From CAZWDL01 sp964632995 (GTDB lineage Bacteria > Bacteroidota > Bacteroidia > Chitinophagales > Saprospiraceae): a stretch of 33,689 nt of DNA. The DNA is taken from assembly GCA_964632995.1 (NCBI GenBank), contig CAZWDL010000082.1, positions 1 to 33,689 on the forward strand. Reading direction: 5' to 3'. Every line of letters starts with the position of its first letter. Position 1 is the stretch's first letter. The translations under genes were made by a program, and so were the position numbers. Under the pieces are notes generated by a model. It was not told the DNA's origin and ran no database searches. It saw only the letters and a program-made list of their open reading frames with translations. Of the stretch, positions 7,426 through 14,967 are shown in pieces.

Positions 7426-8361
7426 ATGAAAGCAAAGGTAGAAGTCAGAAAACACAAACAGCTCACCGGCCATAATGCTTCCATTTTTTCCGTCGGCGCC
7501 GGGCCCAGTCACCAGTATTTTCTCTCCGGCGCCGGAGACGGATGGGTCGCCAGGTGGGATCTGGACAATCCGAAGACCGGCCGTCTGATTGCCAAGGTGG
7601 AAACACAGATTTTTTCGCTGCTCTATCTGAAAGACCAGCGCAAGGTCGTCGTCGGAAATATGAACGGCGGCGTTCACTGGGTAGATACCGACAATCCTGA
7701 AGCTACAAAAAACATCGCACACCATCGAAAGGGCGTCTTTGCCATCGAGCGGGTCGGCGAGCATATCTTCACAGCCGGAGGCGGCGGAATGCTCACCCGC
7801 TGGTCCCTGGCGGATGGCCGCTCCCTCGAGAGTTTTCAGCTTACCAATCAGAGCCTGCGTTGCATTGACTACAATGCCGCACGCAAAGAACTGGCAGTGG
7901 GCTGCAGTGACAACAGCATCTACTTTCTCGACGCCGGCACCCTCGAATTACGCGAACGCTGGAAAGGCGCCCATGAAAATTCCGTCTTTACCGTCCGCTA
8001 CGCCCCCGACGGAAAGCATATCTTCAGCGGCGGCCGCGACGCCCATCTCAAGGTATGGGACAGGCAGGACGGCCGGATCGTGGCGGATCATCCTGCCCAC
8101 TGGTTTACCATCAACGACATCGCCATCCATCCGGAAGGCCACTGGCTGGCTACCGGCAGCCGCGACAAGACCATCAAAATATGGGACGCCCACTCTTTCG
8201 AATTGCTTAAAGTGCTGGAAACTGCCCGCGACGGCGGCCACGTCAATTCTGTCAACCGCCTCTTCTGGTCCCCCTACCGCAATTACCTCATCTCCGGCAG
8301 CGATGATCGCAGTCTGATCATCTGGGAGGTGAAATCTTTGCGCCGGTCTATTTCACCGTGA
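7426..8361 (+). CDS. WD40 repeat beta-propeller protein
   Basis: The 311-residue protein has no signal peptide and consists of about seven WD40 repeats, enough for one closed seven-bladed propeller. Clear blades include LTGHNASIFSVG near the start, ENSVFTVRYAPDGKHIFSGGRDAHLKVWD, FTINDIAIHPEGHWLATGSRDKTIKIWD and the closing YLISGSDDRSLIIWEV. It is probably a cytoplasmic scaffold for protein-protein contacts; no catalytic domain is attached. The ATG at 7426 is chosen over the in-frame TTG at 7417. Its 3' end overlaps the end of the convergent cohesin-domain gene by 14 bp (8348-8361). Close intact WD40 homologues are common as single genes in Saprospiria; their role is unknown. Confidence 0.88.
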   Translation: MKAKVEVRKHKQLTGHNASIFSVGAGPSHQYFLSGAGDGWVARWDLDNPKTGRLIAKVETQIFSLLYLKDQRKVVVGNMNGGVHWVDTDNPEATKNIAHHRKGVFAIERVGEHIFTAGGGGMLTRWSLADGRSLESFQLTNQSLRCIDYNAARKELAVGCSDNSIYFLDAGTLELRERWKGAHENSVFTVRYAPDGKHIFSGGRDAHLKVWDRQDGRIVADHPAHWFTINDIAIHPEGHWLATGSRDKTIKIWDAHSFELLKVLETARDGGHVNSVNRLFWSPYRNYLISGSDDRSLIIWEVKSLRRSISP

Positions 8362-8836
8362 TGCTGCCTTCGAGTAGGACCGGGCTGAGCACTTCCTCCC
8401 TCGCATTGGCTATCTCCACGATCGTAGGCTGATCCGTCAGGGTTACCGGGCAGCTCGCACCGGACTGCCCCACCGCTTCATAACAAACGGAAAACAACAC
8501 CGAATTATCGGGAATGGTAACGGCCGCCAGATTGGGCTCAAACCAGGAGACGGCCAGCCGGTCGGAATGATCGGCGGGACGACCGAAATTCTGCGCCGAT
8601 AAGCCGGGCAGACCAAAATTAGTCACCTCAATAAAACGCAACACTTCATCATCCCAACCGATACTGTACTGCATGGTAAGGATATTCTCAAAATTTTCGG
8701 CGCTTACATCCACACAAATCCGGTTGCCCGGAGTAACGGTTTCCTCAGAAGCCGTAAGGGTCAGTCGCTCATCCTCCACACAGGAAAAAAGGCTTCCCAG
8801 GCCGGAGAGCAACAATAATACAGTAACGATACGCAT
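8348..8836 (-). CDS. Cohesin-domain lipoprotein
   Basis: The 162-residue precursor has a lipoprotein signal (MRIVTVLLLLSGLGSLFSC, Cys19 followed by VEDE) and then one domain. That domain reads like a type I cohesin: TVTPGNRICVDVSAENFENILTMQYSIGWDDEVLRF, then a tract with FGLPGLS, then LAVSWFEP and LFSVCYEAVG, and a closing strand SPVLLEGSITVK. Cohesins bind dockerin modules in cellulosomes, but stand-alone cohesin-like domains on lipoproteins are found widely in Bacteroidota with no known dockerin partner. No dockerin is visible in this window. It is probably anchored in the outer membrane or facing the periplasm. An exact -7 box (TATCTTTG) lies 29 bp upstream. Confidence 0.75.
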   Translation of the reverse strand: MRIVTVLLLLSGLGSLFSCVEDERLTLTASEETVTPGNRICVDVSAENFENILTMQYSIGWDDEVLRFIEVTNFGLPGLSAQNFGRPADHSDRLAVSWFEPNLAAVTIPDNSVLFSVCYEAVGQSGASCPVTLTDQPTIVEIANAREEVLSPVLLEGSITVK

Positions 8837-8865
8837 AAAGTGGGTCGTTTTTGATTTATTGCGGG

Positions 8866-8873
8866 CAAAGATA
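8866..8873 (-). promoter_or_regulatory. -7 box of the cohesin lipoprotein gene
   Basis: On the minus strand TATCTTTG is an exact TAnnTTTG match, ending 29 nt before the ATG at 8836, which would give a leader of about 25 nt. The -33 position does not carry a clear TTTG, so only half of the promoter is well supported. Confidence 0.45.
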
Positions 8874-8994
8874 AGATGCTTCGGTCATTTACCGGAAAGG
8901 CCAGGAAGCTTTTGAACAGAAAGTAATGTCCACTTGCCCATATTGCCGTTGCCGACACCGGCGCACAGAAAATAACCTTTTCTTACTCCCTCTG

Positions 8995-9025
8995 TTTCAA
9001 TGTTAAACAAAAACCTGCATTTTTG
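8995..9025 (+). promoter_or_regulatory. Candidate promoter of the GH113 lipoprotein gene
   Basis: TTTC (8995-8998), 19 bp of spacer and CATTTTTG (9018-9025) each differ by one base from the Bacteroidota TTTG-N19-TAnnTTTG promoter, at the right spacing. Transcription would start near 9031, about 50 nt upstream of the ATG at 9083. Confidence 0.35.
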
Positions 9026-9082
9026 TAAACAGAAGCCTCAACTTTTTCCAGTGTTCACCGAAATAACTAACCTGAATCACCC

Positions 9083-11410
9083 ATGTTAAAATCGAGCGCC
9101 TGCTTCTTACTGTTTTGCTGTCTGCTGTGTGGTATGCAATGTGATCAGCCGCCGGGCAGTCTTTCGGCCCGCGCCTATGTGCAAAACTGGCCCGGGCTGC
9201 GAGAATTATATCACAACCTGCGAGAGGCCGGGCAGCTCACCATTGTCTACGGTGCACAACAGGAAAGGTATGCTGAACGATACCGCCGGCTATGCACCCA
9301 ACTGGCCGGCAAAGACAATCGCCGCTTCTCCATCAATTTGCAAAGTGATACCGAACTCAACGACAGCGAAATCGGAGAGAAAATTATCCTGGCCGTCGGC
9401 ACACCCGGTTCTAACAGCATAGTGAATAGACTGCTGGATAAGCTCCCCCTAAGTATTAATGAAACGGAACTGCGGTTCAACGGCCGGCAGTTCAAGGATG
9501 AGGATACCGTATTCTCCCTCGGCTTTTATCCCAACCCTTTCAACCGCAAGTTGCCGGTACTGTTGATCACCGGCCTGTCGGACGAAGCCGTCCTGCAACA
9601 ACTCGCTCAGATTCAGGAGCGCCGCCGTTCCATTTGGCGATGGAGTAATTGGGGGTATGCGGTGCACCAGAAAGGTCGCAGCGTTTTACTCGGAGCTTTC
9701 GATGATCAAACCTGGCGCCCCGATCCTCAACTCACTTTCAACTTCAGCGCTAAGGACAAACTCCTGCATACTACTGCTCACTACCGCTTCTTTGCCCGGC
9801 ACAGCCAGCCCGATCCTGAGGCCGTCGCCAAACTGGTGGAAAACAGTGAACAAGCGGCCCGGGATATTGAGGCATTCTGCGGGAAAGGCATCGGCGATAC
9901 ACGCATCGACCATTACCTTTACAGTAGTTCGGAAGACAAAGGGCTGATTCTCCACAATACCGATCAGGCACATGTCGATTTTAGCGAAAGCAGCGTTCAT
10001 ACCATCCTCAATAACATCTACGAGGAGCATTTTACCGGAGCGGAGAACCTTTTATTACTCCGTCAACTGCTTGGCCGCCCCCCTACGCTTGCGCTGGAAA
10101 AAGGGCTTGCCGTTCGCTTCACCCCCAACTGGCAAAAGGACGGCTATAAGTACTGGGCGAAGCAGCTTTCTCGTGCAGGAAATTTGCTTCCGCTAAAAGA
10201 ATTGCTCGACAATGAGGCCTTCCAACGCAACGCTGAGTTGCTCACCTCTTGCCAGGCCGCTTCCTTTGTTGACTACCTGATCGATACCTACGGGCGCGAA
10301 ACCTTTCTGAACAACTACAATTCCTGGCAAGCCCTGGAGGGTGAAATTCCCCGCCTGGAAGAAGAATGGCATACTTACCTGCTTAGCAAAAGCGTGCGGA
10401 ATGTAAGGCAGACGCAACCGCAACCGCTCCCCTATCTGCGGGGCTTCACCCTCGCTCACGAAGGCTACCAAATTTACAACGGCTATGCCTCCCGAATGGC
10501 GCGCCGGTCGCTGGAACAGCTCGAAGGTTTGCATGTTAACGCCGCTGCCATCGTTCCCTACTCCTTCACACGCGATCCTAAAGCACCGAACTTTATCCCC
10601 GTAGCCGAGGGCCCGGGTTCGGAGAATAACGAAAGTGTCATCCATGCCCTGTACGCCGCCAGGGAAAAAGGCATGGTTCCCATGCTCAAACCGCAAATAT
10701 GGGTCGGCGGCGGCAGCTGGCCCGGCGATGTGGAAATGCAAAGTGAAGCCGATTGGGAGCAGTGGTTCGACTACTACGGCCGCTGGATCAGCCACTACGC
10801 CATGCTCGCTGAAATGCACGAAATACCACTCTTCTGTATCGGGACGGAACTGGGAAAAACAACCCTGCAACAGCCGGGAAAATGGCGTCAGCTCATCCGG
10901 CAGATCCGAAAAATCTACAGTGGCAAAATCACCTATGCCGCCAATTGGGGAGAGGAGTTCGAAAAGGTCTCTTTCTGGAAGGAACTGGATTACATGGGCC
11001 TCAATTGTTACTACCCTCTCAGCGCCGACAGCAGCGCTACCCAGGCCGAGCTGGAGGCCGGATTTCGGGATATAGGCCGGCGGGTAAAGGCCGTCGTCGA
11101 CCGCGAACAAAAACCCATGCTGCTCACAGAAATCGGCTTTTCCAGTGTAGCCGCTCCGTGGATGAGCCCTCATCGCGACGGCTACGAGCGTCCTTACAAT
11201 GAAGCCGACCAACGCCTCTGCTACGAAGTCGTGCTGGAGCAGATCAGCCAGCATACCGACTGGTGCCGCGGACTCTTCTGGTGGAAATGGCCGACCGAGA
11301 TCGATCACCGCGGCCGGGAGGGAGGCAAGGGCTTTACGCCAAACGGAAAAGCAGCGGCCGAGGTAGTGCAACAATACTACGGACAAATGAAGGCGGAGGA
11401 GAAAAACTGA
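9083..11410 (+). CDS. Lipoprotein with degenerate gluzincin-like region and GH113 domain
   Basis: The 775-residue precursor starts with a hydrophobic, Cys-rich export signal; Cys20 (GMQC-DQ) is the likely lipidation site. Residues about 265-435 resemble the gluzincin (peptidase MA) fold: a helix around His306, TLALEKGLAVRF (335-346) in place of the usual W-x-x-E-G-L-A, and SFVDYLIDTYGRETF (395-409), which is typical of that fold. No HExxH is present, so this part should be inactive. Residues about 451-770 are a GH113 TIM barrel: LRGFTLAHEGY at the start, a LKPQIWVGGG strand, IGTELGK with Glu589 as probable acid/base, LTEIGFSS with Glu683 as probable nucleophile, and LFWWKW before the end. Characterised GH113 members are beta-mannanases; the actual substrate is unknown. 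It is intact and monocistronic or leads the small gene behind it. Confidence 0.82.
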   Translation: MLKSSACFLLFCCLLCGMQCDQPPGSLSARAYVQNWPGLRELYHNLREAGQLTIVYGAQQERYAERYRRLCTQLAGKDNRRFSINLQSDTELNDSEIGEKIILAVGTPGSNSIVNRLLDKLPLSINETELRFNGRQFKDEDTVFSLGFYPNPFNRKLPVLLITGLSDEAVLQQLAQIQERRRSIWRWSNWGYAVHQKGRSVLLGAFDDQTWRPDPQLTFNFSAKDKLLHTTAHYRFFARHSQPDPEAVAKLVENSEQAARDIEAFCGKGIGDTRIDHYLYSSSEDKGLILHNTDQAHVDFSESSVHTILNNIYEEHFTGAENLLLLRQLLGRPPTLALEKGLAVRFTPNWQKDGYKYWAKQLSRAGNLLPLKELLDNEAFQRNAELLTSCQAASFVDYLIDTYGRETFLNNYNSWQALEGEIPRLEEEWHTYLLSKSVRNVRQTQPQPLPYLRGFTLAHEGYQIYNGYASRMARRSLEQLEGLHVNAAAIVPYSFTRDPKAPNFIPVAEGPGSENNESVIHALYAAREKGMVPMLKPQIWVGGGSWPGDVEMQSEADWEQWFDYYGRWISHYAMLAEMHEIPLFCIGTELGKTTLQQPGKWRQLIRQIRKIYSGKITYAANWGEEFEKVSFWKELDYMGLNCYYPLSADSSATQAELEAGFRDIGRRVKAVVDREQKPMLLTEIGFSSVAAPWMSPHRDGYERPYNEADQRLCYEVVLEQISQHTDWCRGLFWWKWPTEIDHRGREGGKGFTPNGKAAAEVVQQYYGQMKAEEKN

Positions 11411-11477
11411 CTTGCGGCTTCGCAACCAAGATTAAATGCCCGGCGGTCAAATACAACAAAATCCCGCCTCGAGCCCT

Positions 11478-11485
11478 TATATTTA
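11478..11485 (+). promoter_or_regulatory. Candidate -7 box just before the 11490 start
   Basis: TATATTTA matches TAnnTTTG at seven of eight positions and ends exactly 4 nt before the ATG at 11490, the same geometry as at the PadR gene. No TTTG is seen at -33. If functional it would give a leaderless transcript. Confidence 0.3.
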
Positions 11486-11489
11486 CACT

Positions 11490-11927
11490 ATGGAAAGAAC
11501 AGATCAGATCAGAGCCTACCTCACCGGCCGTCTTCCCCTGGAGGAAGCCCAGGCCTTTGAACGGGCTATGAAGGAAGATCCGGAACTGGCCATGGAAGTG
11601 GAATTTCATGACCTGGAGGAGCGGCAACTGGACCTGTGGGAAAAGGGCGAACTGGGTCCGGAACTCAATGGCTGGCTACCCGGACTGGAAGCCCTGCGAC
11701 AATCCGGCGCCCCCCTGTGGTTCATGAGCCTGCTGACCAGCACTATGGTCGTTGGTATGACCGGCGCGCGCTCCCGCAAACGGCAAAAACCCAGATCAAG
11801 CAATCCTGCATCCACCCTGAGACAGGATTCAGATCGCGGGGATGCCGGATCCGGCCAGGGACACTCGGACGAGGATCACCCCCCACGGGAAAGCTCCCGG
11901 AGTAAGAATGAACCGGAATTGAATTAA
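11490..11927 (+). CDS. Small anti-sigma-like protein with disordered tail
   Basis: The 145-residue protein begins MERTDQIRAYLTGRLPLEEAQAFERAMKEDPELAMEVE, the helical start typical of Bacteroidota anti-sigma-factor-like or zf-HC2-like proteins, although no zinc-binding Cys/His set is present. One weak hydrophobic stretch (about residues 79-93, PLWFMSLLTSTMVVGM) could be a membrane anchor. The C-terminal 50 residues are highly polar and likely disordered (R/K/S/D/E-rich). It is much shorter than complete anti-sigma factors, so it may be a remnant or a small regulator. No sigma factor gene is adjacent. The start at 11490 is chosen over 11436 because similarity starts there. It begins 79 bp after the GH113 gene. 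Confidence 0.6.
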   Translation: MERTDQIRAYLTGRLPLEEAQAFERAMKEDPELAMEVEFHDLEERQLDLWEKGELGPELNGWLPGLEALRQSGAPLWFMSLLTSTMVVGMTGARSRKRQKPRSSNPASTLRQDSDRGDAGSGQGHSDEDHPPRESSRSKNEPELN

Positions 11928-12100
11928 GGAACTATCTTCATATCTCTTTCTATGCATTCGACTATCACTCCTCAAAAGCGCAGCTGGTATACTACCCAGG
12001 AAGATGAATTCCTTGGGACTGACATCCTGCTACGGGGCGAACCGCTGCCCTGATGGGAATCCTACCCCATTCCATGAGGTGAAGTGTGGATTTATTTCCT

Positions 12101-12108
12101 AGTTTTGC
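12101..12108 (+). promoter_or_regulatory. -7 box of the dCTP deaminase gene
   Basis: TAGTTTTG is an exact TAnnTTTG match 58 nt upstream of the ATG at 12167. It lies inside the in-frame extension that starts at 12086, which supports 12167 as the true start. The -33 region lacks a clear TTTG. Confidence 0.4.
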
Positions 12109-12166
12109 ACTCCTTTGCATAGCAACGGCAAATGGTCAACGGTTTACCGACAACGAATCAACACAC

Positions 12167-12703
12167 ATGATCCTCAGTGACACCAAAATACTGGAAGGCA
12201 TCGCCAACGGCGAAATCGTCATCCAACCCTTTAACCGTGAATATTTGGGCACCAACTCCTACGACGTGCACCTCGGCAAGTGGTTAGCCCGCTACAAAGA
12301 TCACATCCTCGACGCGCGCAAGCACAATGAGATCGAACACTTTGAAATCCCGGAAGAGGGCTTCGTGCTGCATCCCAATACGCTTTACCTCGGCGTGACG
12401 GAGGAATACACCGAAACGCACACGGCCGTCCCCTTCCTGGAAGGCAAGTCGAGCGTCGGCCGCCTCGGCATTGACATCCACGCCACCGCCGGCAAAGGTG
12501 ACGTCGGCTTCTGCAATACCTGGACCCTTGAAATCTCCTGCACCCACCCCGTTCGCGTCTACGCAGGCATGCCCATCGGCCAGCTGATCTACTTCCGTGT
12601 CGACGGCGACATCGAACGCTATTACAACAAGAAAAAAGACGCCAAGTACAACAAACGCACGGTGAAACCGGTGGAGAGTATGATGTGGAAAAATAAGTTT
12701 TAG
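12167..12703 (+). CDS. dcd: dCTP deaminase
   Basis: The 178-residue protein matches the dCTP deaminase/dUTPase superfamily along its length. It starts MILSDTKILEGIANGEIVIQPF and carries NSYDVHLGKWL, then LEGKSSVGRLGIDIHATAG (91-109) with Arg99, His105 and the T-A pair of the nucleotide pocket, and TWTLEIS with Glu122. That Glu is the residue separating dCTP deaminases from plain dUTPases. It should act in the cytoplasm as a trimer, converting dCTP to dUTP (some relatives also hydrolyse the product) for dTTP synthesis. The ATG at 12167 is preferred over the GTG at 12086, because family similarity begins there and a -7 box lies between. A broken T9SS gene follows directly. Confidence 0.93.
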   Translation: MILSDTKILEGIANGEIVIQPFNREYLGTNSYDVHLGKWLARYKDHILDARKHNEIEHFEIPEEGFVLHPNTLYLGVTEEYTETHTAVPFLEGKSSVGRLGIDIHATAGKGDVGFCNTWTLEISCTHPVRVYAGMPIGQLIYFRVDGDIERYYNKKKDAKYNKRTVKPVESMMWKNKF

Positions 12704-12705
12704 GG

Positions 12706-13818
12706 TTGGCTGCACCCGGCCACCAATTTCTTGTTGAGAAAATATTAAATTACCGTCATCCCACCGTTACCTTTTCGCCTTTCCCGGTCTTTTCTCCACC
12801 CGATATTGGGCATATCATGTTTCAAACCTATCTGGATGAAAAGATTATGCTCGCCGTCCGGCCCACCGACGGTCACATAATCAGCCTAGTGCGCCGGCCC
12901 CCACAGTTTCGTCCGTTTTAAGCCCGACGGCACGATCGATGAGCAATTTACGGCGCAGCCTTATTATAATGCCTTTGTAAAAAAGATTCTTCCGCTTCCT
13001 GACGGCCGGGTGCTGCTGACCGGATTCAACTTTCCCGTTGCACCCGCTCTGAACGGCCCTATTATCCGGATCAATCCGGACGGCAGTAAGGACCAGACTT
13101 TTAATCTCAATACACCGTACCTCATCAATACCATTACCGATGCCGATCTGCAATCGGATGGTAAAATAATGATCCTCGGAGAGGTTCTCGGAGAAGATCA
13201 ATCCTGGTCCAACGTACTCATGCGGCTGGATACGACCGGTGCACTCGATACCGGTTTTGGAATACTTTCTTTTGCCGGGCCTCAGCTCAGTAAGGTTAAA
13301 GCCCTGAACGACGACCGTCTGCTGATCTATGGCAAGGGGCTTTCCCCCGGCGGTACTCCTATGCAAATGCCCGCAATCGTCAGTGCTGATGCAGGTCAGC
13401 TCACACCGATGGGCTATCTGCCGGAAGGCAGTATTCACCAGGTACTCAATGTTCCGGATGGCTTTATCGTCGGTGGTAAATTTGCATTCGGCGGCGGATT
13501 TACCAACGTGTCCCTGGCCAAGTTTAACCTGACGAGTACCAGTCGCCCGGTTACTCCGAACAGCAGCGACTTTCCCGCCCAGCTATTCCCCAATCCAACA
13601 CTGGGAACGGATCTGACACTAGCTTTTAAAAATCCGGTGACCGATCCACTTCAGTATCGGATTTACCTGCCCAACGGCCAGACCACCGCAATCAACGGCG
13701 TCATCGGTTCGGGTACGGCGCAGCAGGTACTGAATATTCAGACCCTACCCCCCGGCTTTTACCTGATTGAACTGACAAAGGGGGGCAGAAGTGGTTCGCC
13801 CCCTTCGTGAAGCGGTAA
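12706..13818 (+). pseudogene. Frameshifted delta-60-repeat protein with T9SS sorting domain
   Basis: The repeats have the delta-60 pattern (QSDGKIMILGEV..., RINPDGSKDQTF, RLDTTGALDTGF), and the C-terminus is a type A T9SS sorting domain (AQLFPNPTLGTDLTLAF ... LPPGFYLIEL). The protein would be a surface or secreted cargo. It is broken three times, each at a homopolymer. Five C at 12898-12902 shift the frame: removing one C joins DGHIISLVRRP to HSFVRFKPDGTIDEQF. Six G at 13780-13785 and five C at 13799-13803 spoil the end: removing one of each gives TKGAEVVRPFVKR-stop at 13816-13818, the normal basic sorting-signal end. No signal peptide is found at the 5' end, so it is also truncated. The longest open piece is 13010-13810 (GTG start, 266 residues). 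Confidence 0.75.
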
Positions 13819-13856
13819 GAGAATTGTTAAATTCAGAAAATATTTCCGCCGCAGCC

Positions 13857-13896
13857 GGGAAACAGATGTAATAGGTATGTACCTAATCTGTTTCCC
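13857..13896. promoter_or_regulatory. Compound inverted repeat abutting a start codon
   Basis: GGGAAACAGAT (13857-13867) pairs perfectly with ATCTGTTTCCC (13886-13896). Inside, TAGGTA (13872-13877) pairs with TACCTA (13880-13885), with a 4-nt bulge GTAA. The right arm ends exactly at the ATG at 13897, so any ribosome-binding site is inside the stem. It could be a translational or transcriptional regulatory stem, an operator, or a mobile palindromic element. Confidence 0.6.
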
Positions 13897-14729
13897 ATGC
13901 TGCGTCTTTTATTCCTTCCGCCATTTTTGCTCTGCTTCCTGCTATCTGCCCAAACCATAGATCCCGACTTCCGCCCCTGGATCGTGGTTTTGGGGAACTC
14001 CTGGTTCGTCCCGCCAGTAATGAGCTGATTGCTTTTGGTGGCGGGACCATTCAAATATTTACTCCTTCAGGAGATTTGTTTTTTACCCTTCATCCACCTG
14101 GAGGCGTACCCCATAAAGCCATGACGACCACATCGGGAGAGGTGTATTACGGAGATGGCAATGCCTATTTAAACGGTGAAAATTCTACGGGATTAATTCC
14201 GCGGAACCACCTTTACCGTTTGACCACGCTAAACCAGCTCTTTCGCCTCGACACGGGCAGCGGCGCTGACAACCCGATCGACGCCGTGGGGTTGCAAGCG
14301 GATGGTACGCTCTACTTCGGCGGCCGGGTCAGCGGCTACTTCCGCACCATTCGGGAAAAAGATGTGGAAACCCTCTACGCCGGCGGCCAAATCGCGCTGT
14401 TGGATGGGCCCCTAAGCGCCGGCCTCGTCCGAATCGAACTGACCCCGACCAGCCGCGATCCGGAGGCGGAACGTCGCCCCCTCCCCTTCCGCCTGCATCC
14501 CAATCCGGTGACGGAGGGAGTGCTCCAATTACGACTGGAAAGCCCTTTGTCCTCCGATGCATCCTATCAGCTGCTGAGCGCGGACGGGCGACCCACCCTT
14601 ATCACCGGGATAATACCGGCGGGCGCAAGCGCTGTGGAACTTTCACTGGCGCATTTGCCGAAAGGCGTATTCTTTTTGGTGATGACAAGTGAAGGAAAGC
14701 AAAGGACGGTGAGGGTAGTGAAGCAGTGA
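13897..14729 (+). pseudogene. Frameshifted T9SS cargo protein with sorting domain
   Basis: An ATG at 13897 opens a clear signal peptide (MLRLLFLPPFLLCFLLSAQT) followed by IDPDFRP. The frame is then lost: it runs WIVVLGNSW to a TGA near 14022. The neighbouring frame continues as LDRGFGELLVRPASNELIAFGG and stays open to 14729. The break is at four C (13974-13977); adding one C joins IDPDFRP to LDRGFGE, giving a protein of about 277 residues. The rest has delta-60-like stretches (GLQADGTLYFGGRVSGYF) and a type A T9SS sorting domain (PLPFRLHPNPVTEGVLQLRLES ... LAHLPKGVFFLVMTSEGKQRTVRVVKQ). It resembles the gene upstream and probably arose by duplication; both are broken at C/G runs. Confidence 0.75.
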
Positions 14730-14798
14730 CTCGAAGATTAATGTCGTCAACTTTAGCGGTTTTGGGCACTTCTGCGGTTGGATATTCCTCGGTTCCCT

Positions 14799-14867
14799 TG
14801 TTCTACGGTTCTGTTCAAGGCCCATATATTGAACCGTAGAACAGAGGAACCGTAGAACAGAGGAACA
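14799..14867. repeat. 16-bp tandem repeat facing an inverted copy
   Basis: GAACCGTAGAACAGAG occurs twice in tandem (14831-14846, 14847-14862) followed by a partial third copy. TGTTCTACGGTTC (14799-14811) is a perfect 13-bp inverted match to 14831-14843, with a 19-nt loop. The unit lies between the T9SS pseudogene and the convergent MFS gene. The remaining part of 14730-14967 shows no gene. Confidence 0.7.
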
Positions 14868-14967
14868 GATGAAGTGGTGCAAAACCTTAAATTGGCGACA
14901 TTAGACTCGGAGATACTCCTTGTTTCCCGGTCCCCCAGTCATTTCCGGTTTAATTTAATTATACATA

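Noticed and set aside
10193..11425. Minus-strand ORF of 410 codons opposite the GH113 domain
   Set aside because: Antisense shadow: the plus strand carries the GH113 motifs, and the minus product has no domain or proper start.
11952..12053. 33-codon ORF MHSTITPQKRSWYTTQEDEF... between the anti-sigma-like gene and dcd
   Set aside because: Too short to support, no clear ribosome-binding site and no recognised family. It may be a fragment of a lost gene.
12086..12166. Upstream extension of dcd (MDLFPSFALLCIATA...) that looks like a signal peptide
   Set aside because: dCTP deaminases are cytoplasmic and start at MILSDTKIL; an exact -7 box lies inside the extension.
14831..14867. Possible CRISPR array from the tandem 16-mers
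   Set aside because: Repeats are directly adjacent with no spacers, only two full copies, and no cas gene is nearby.
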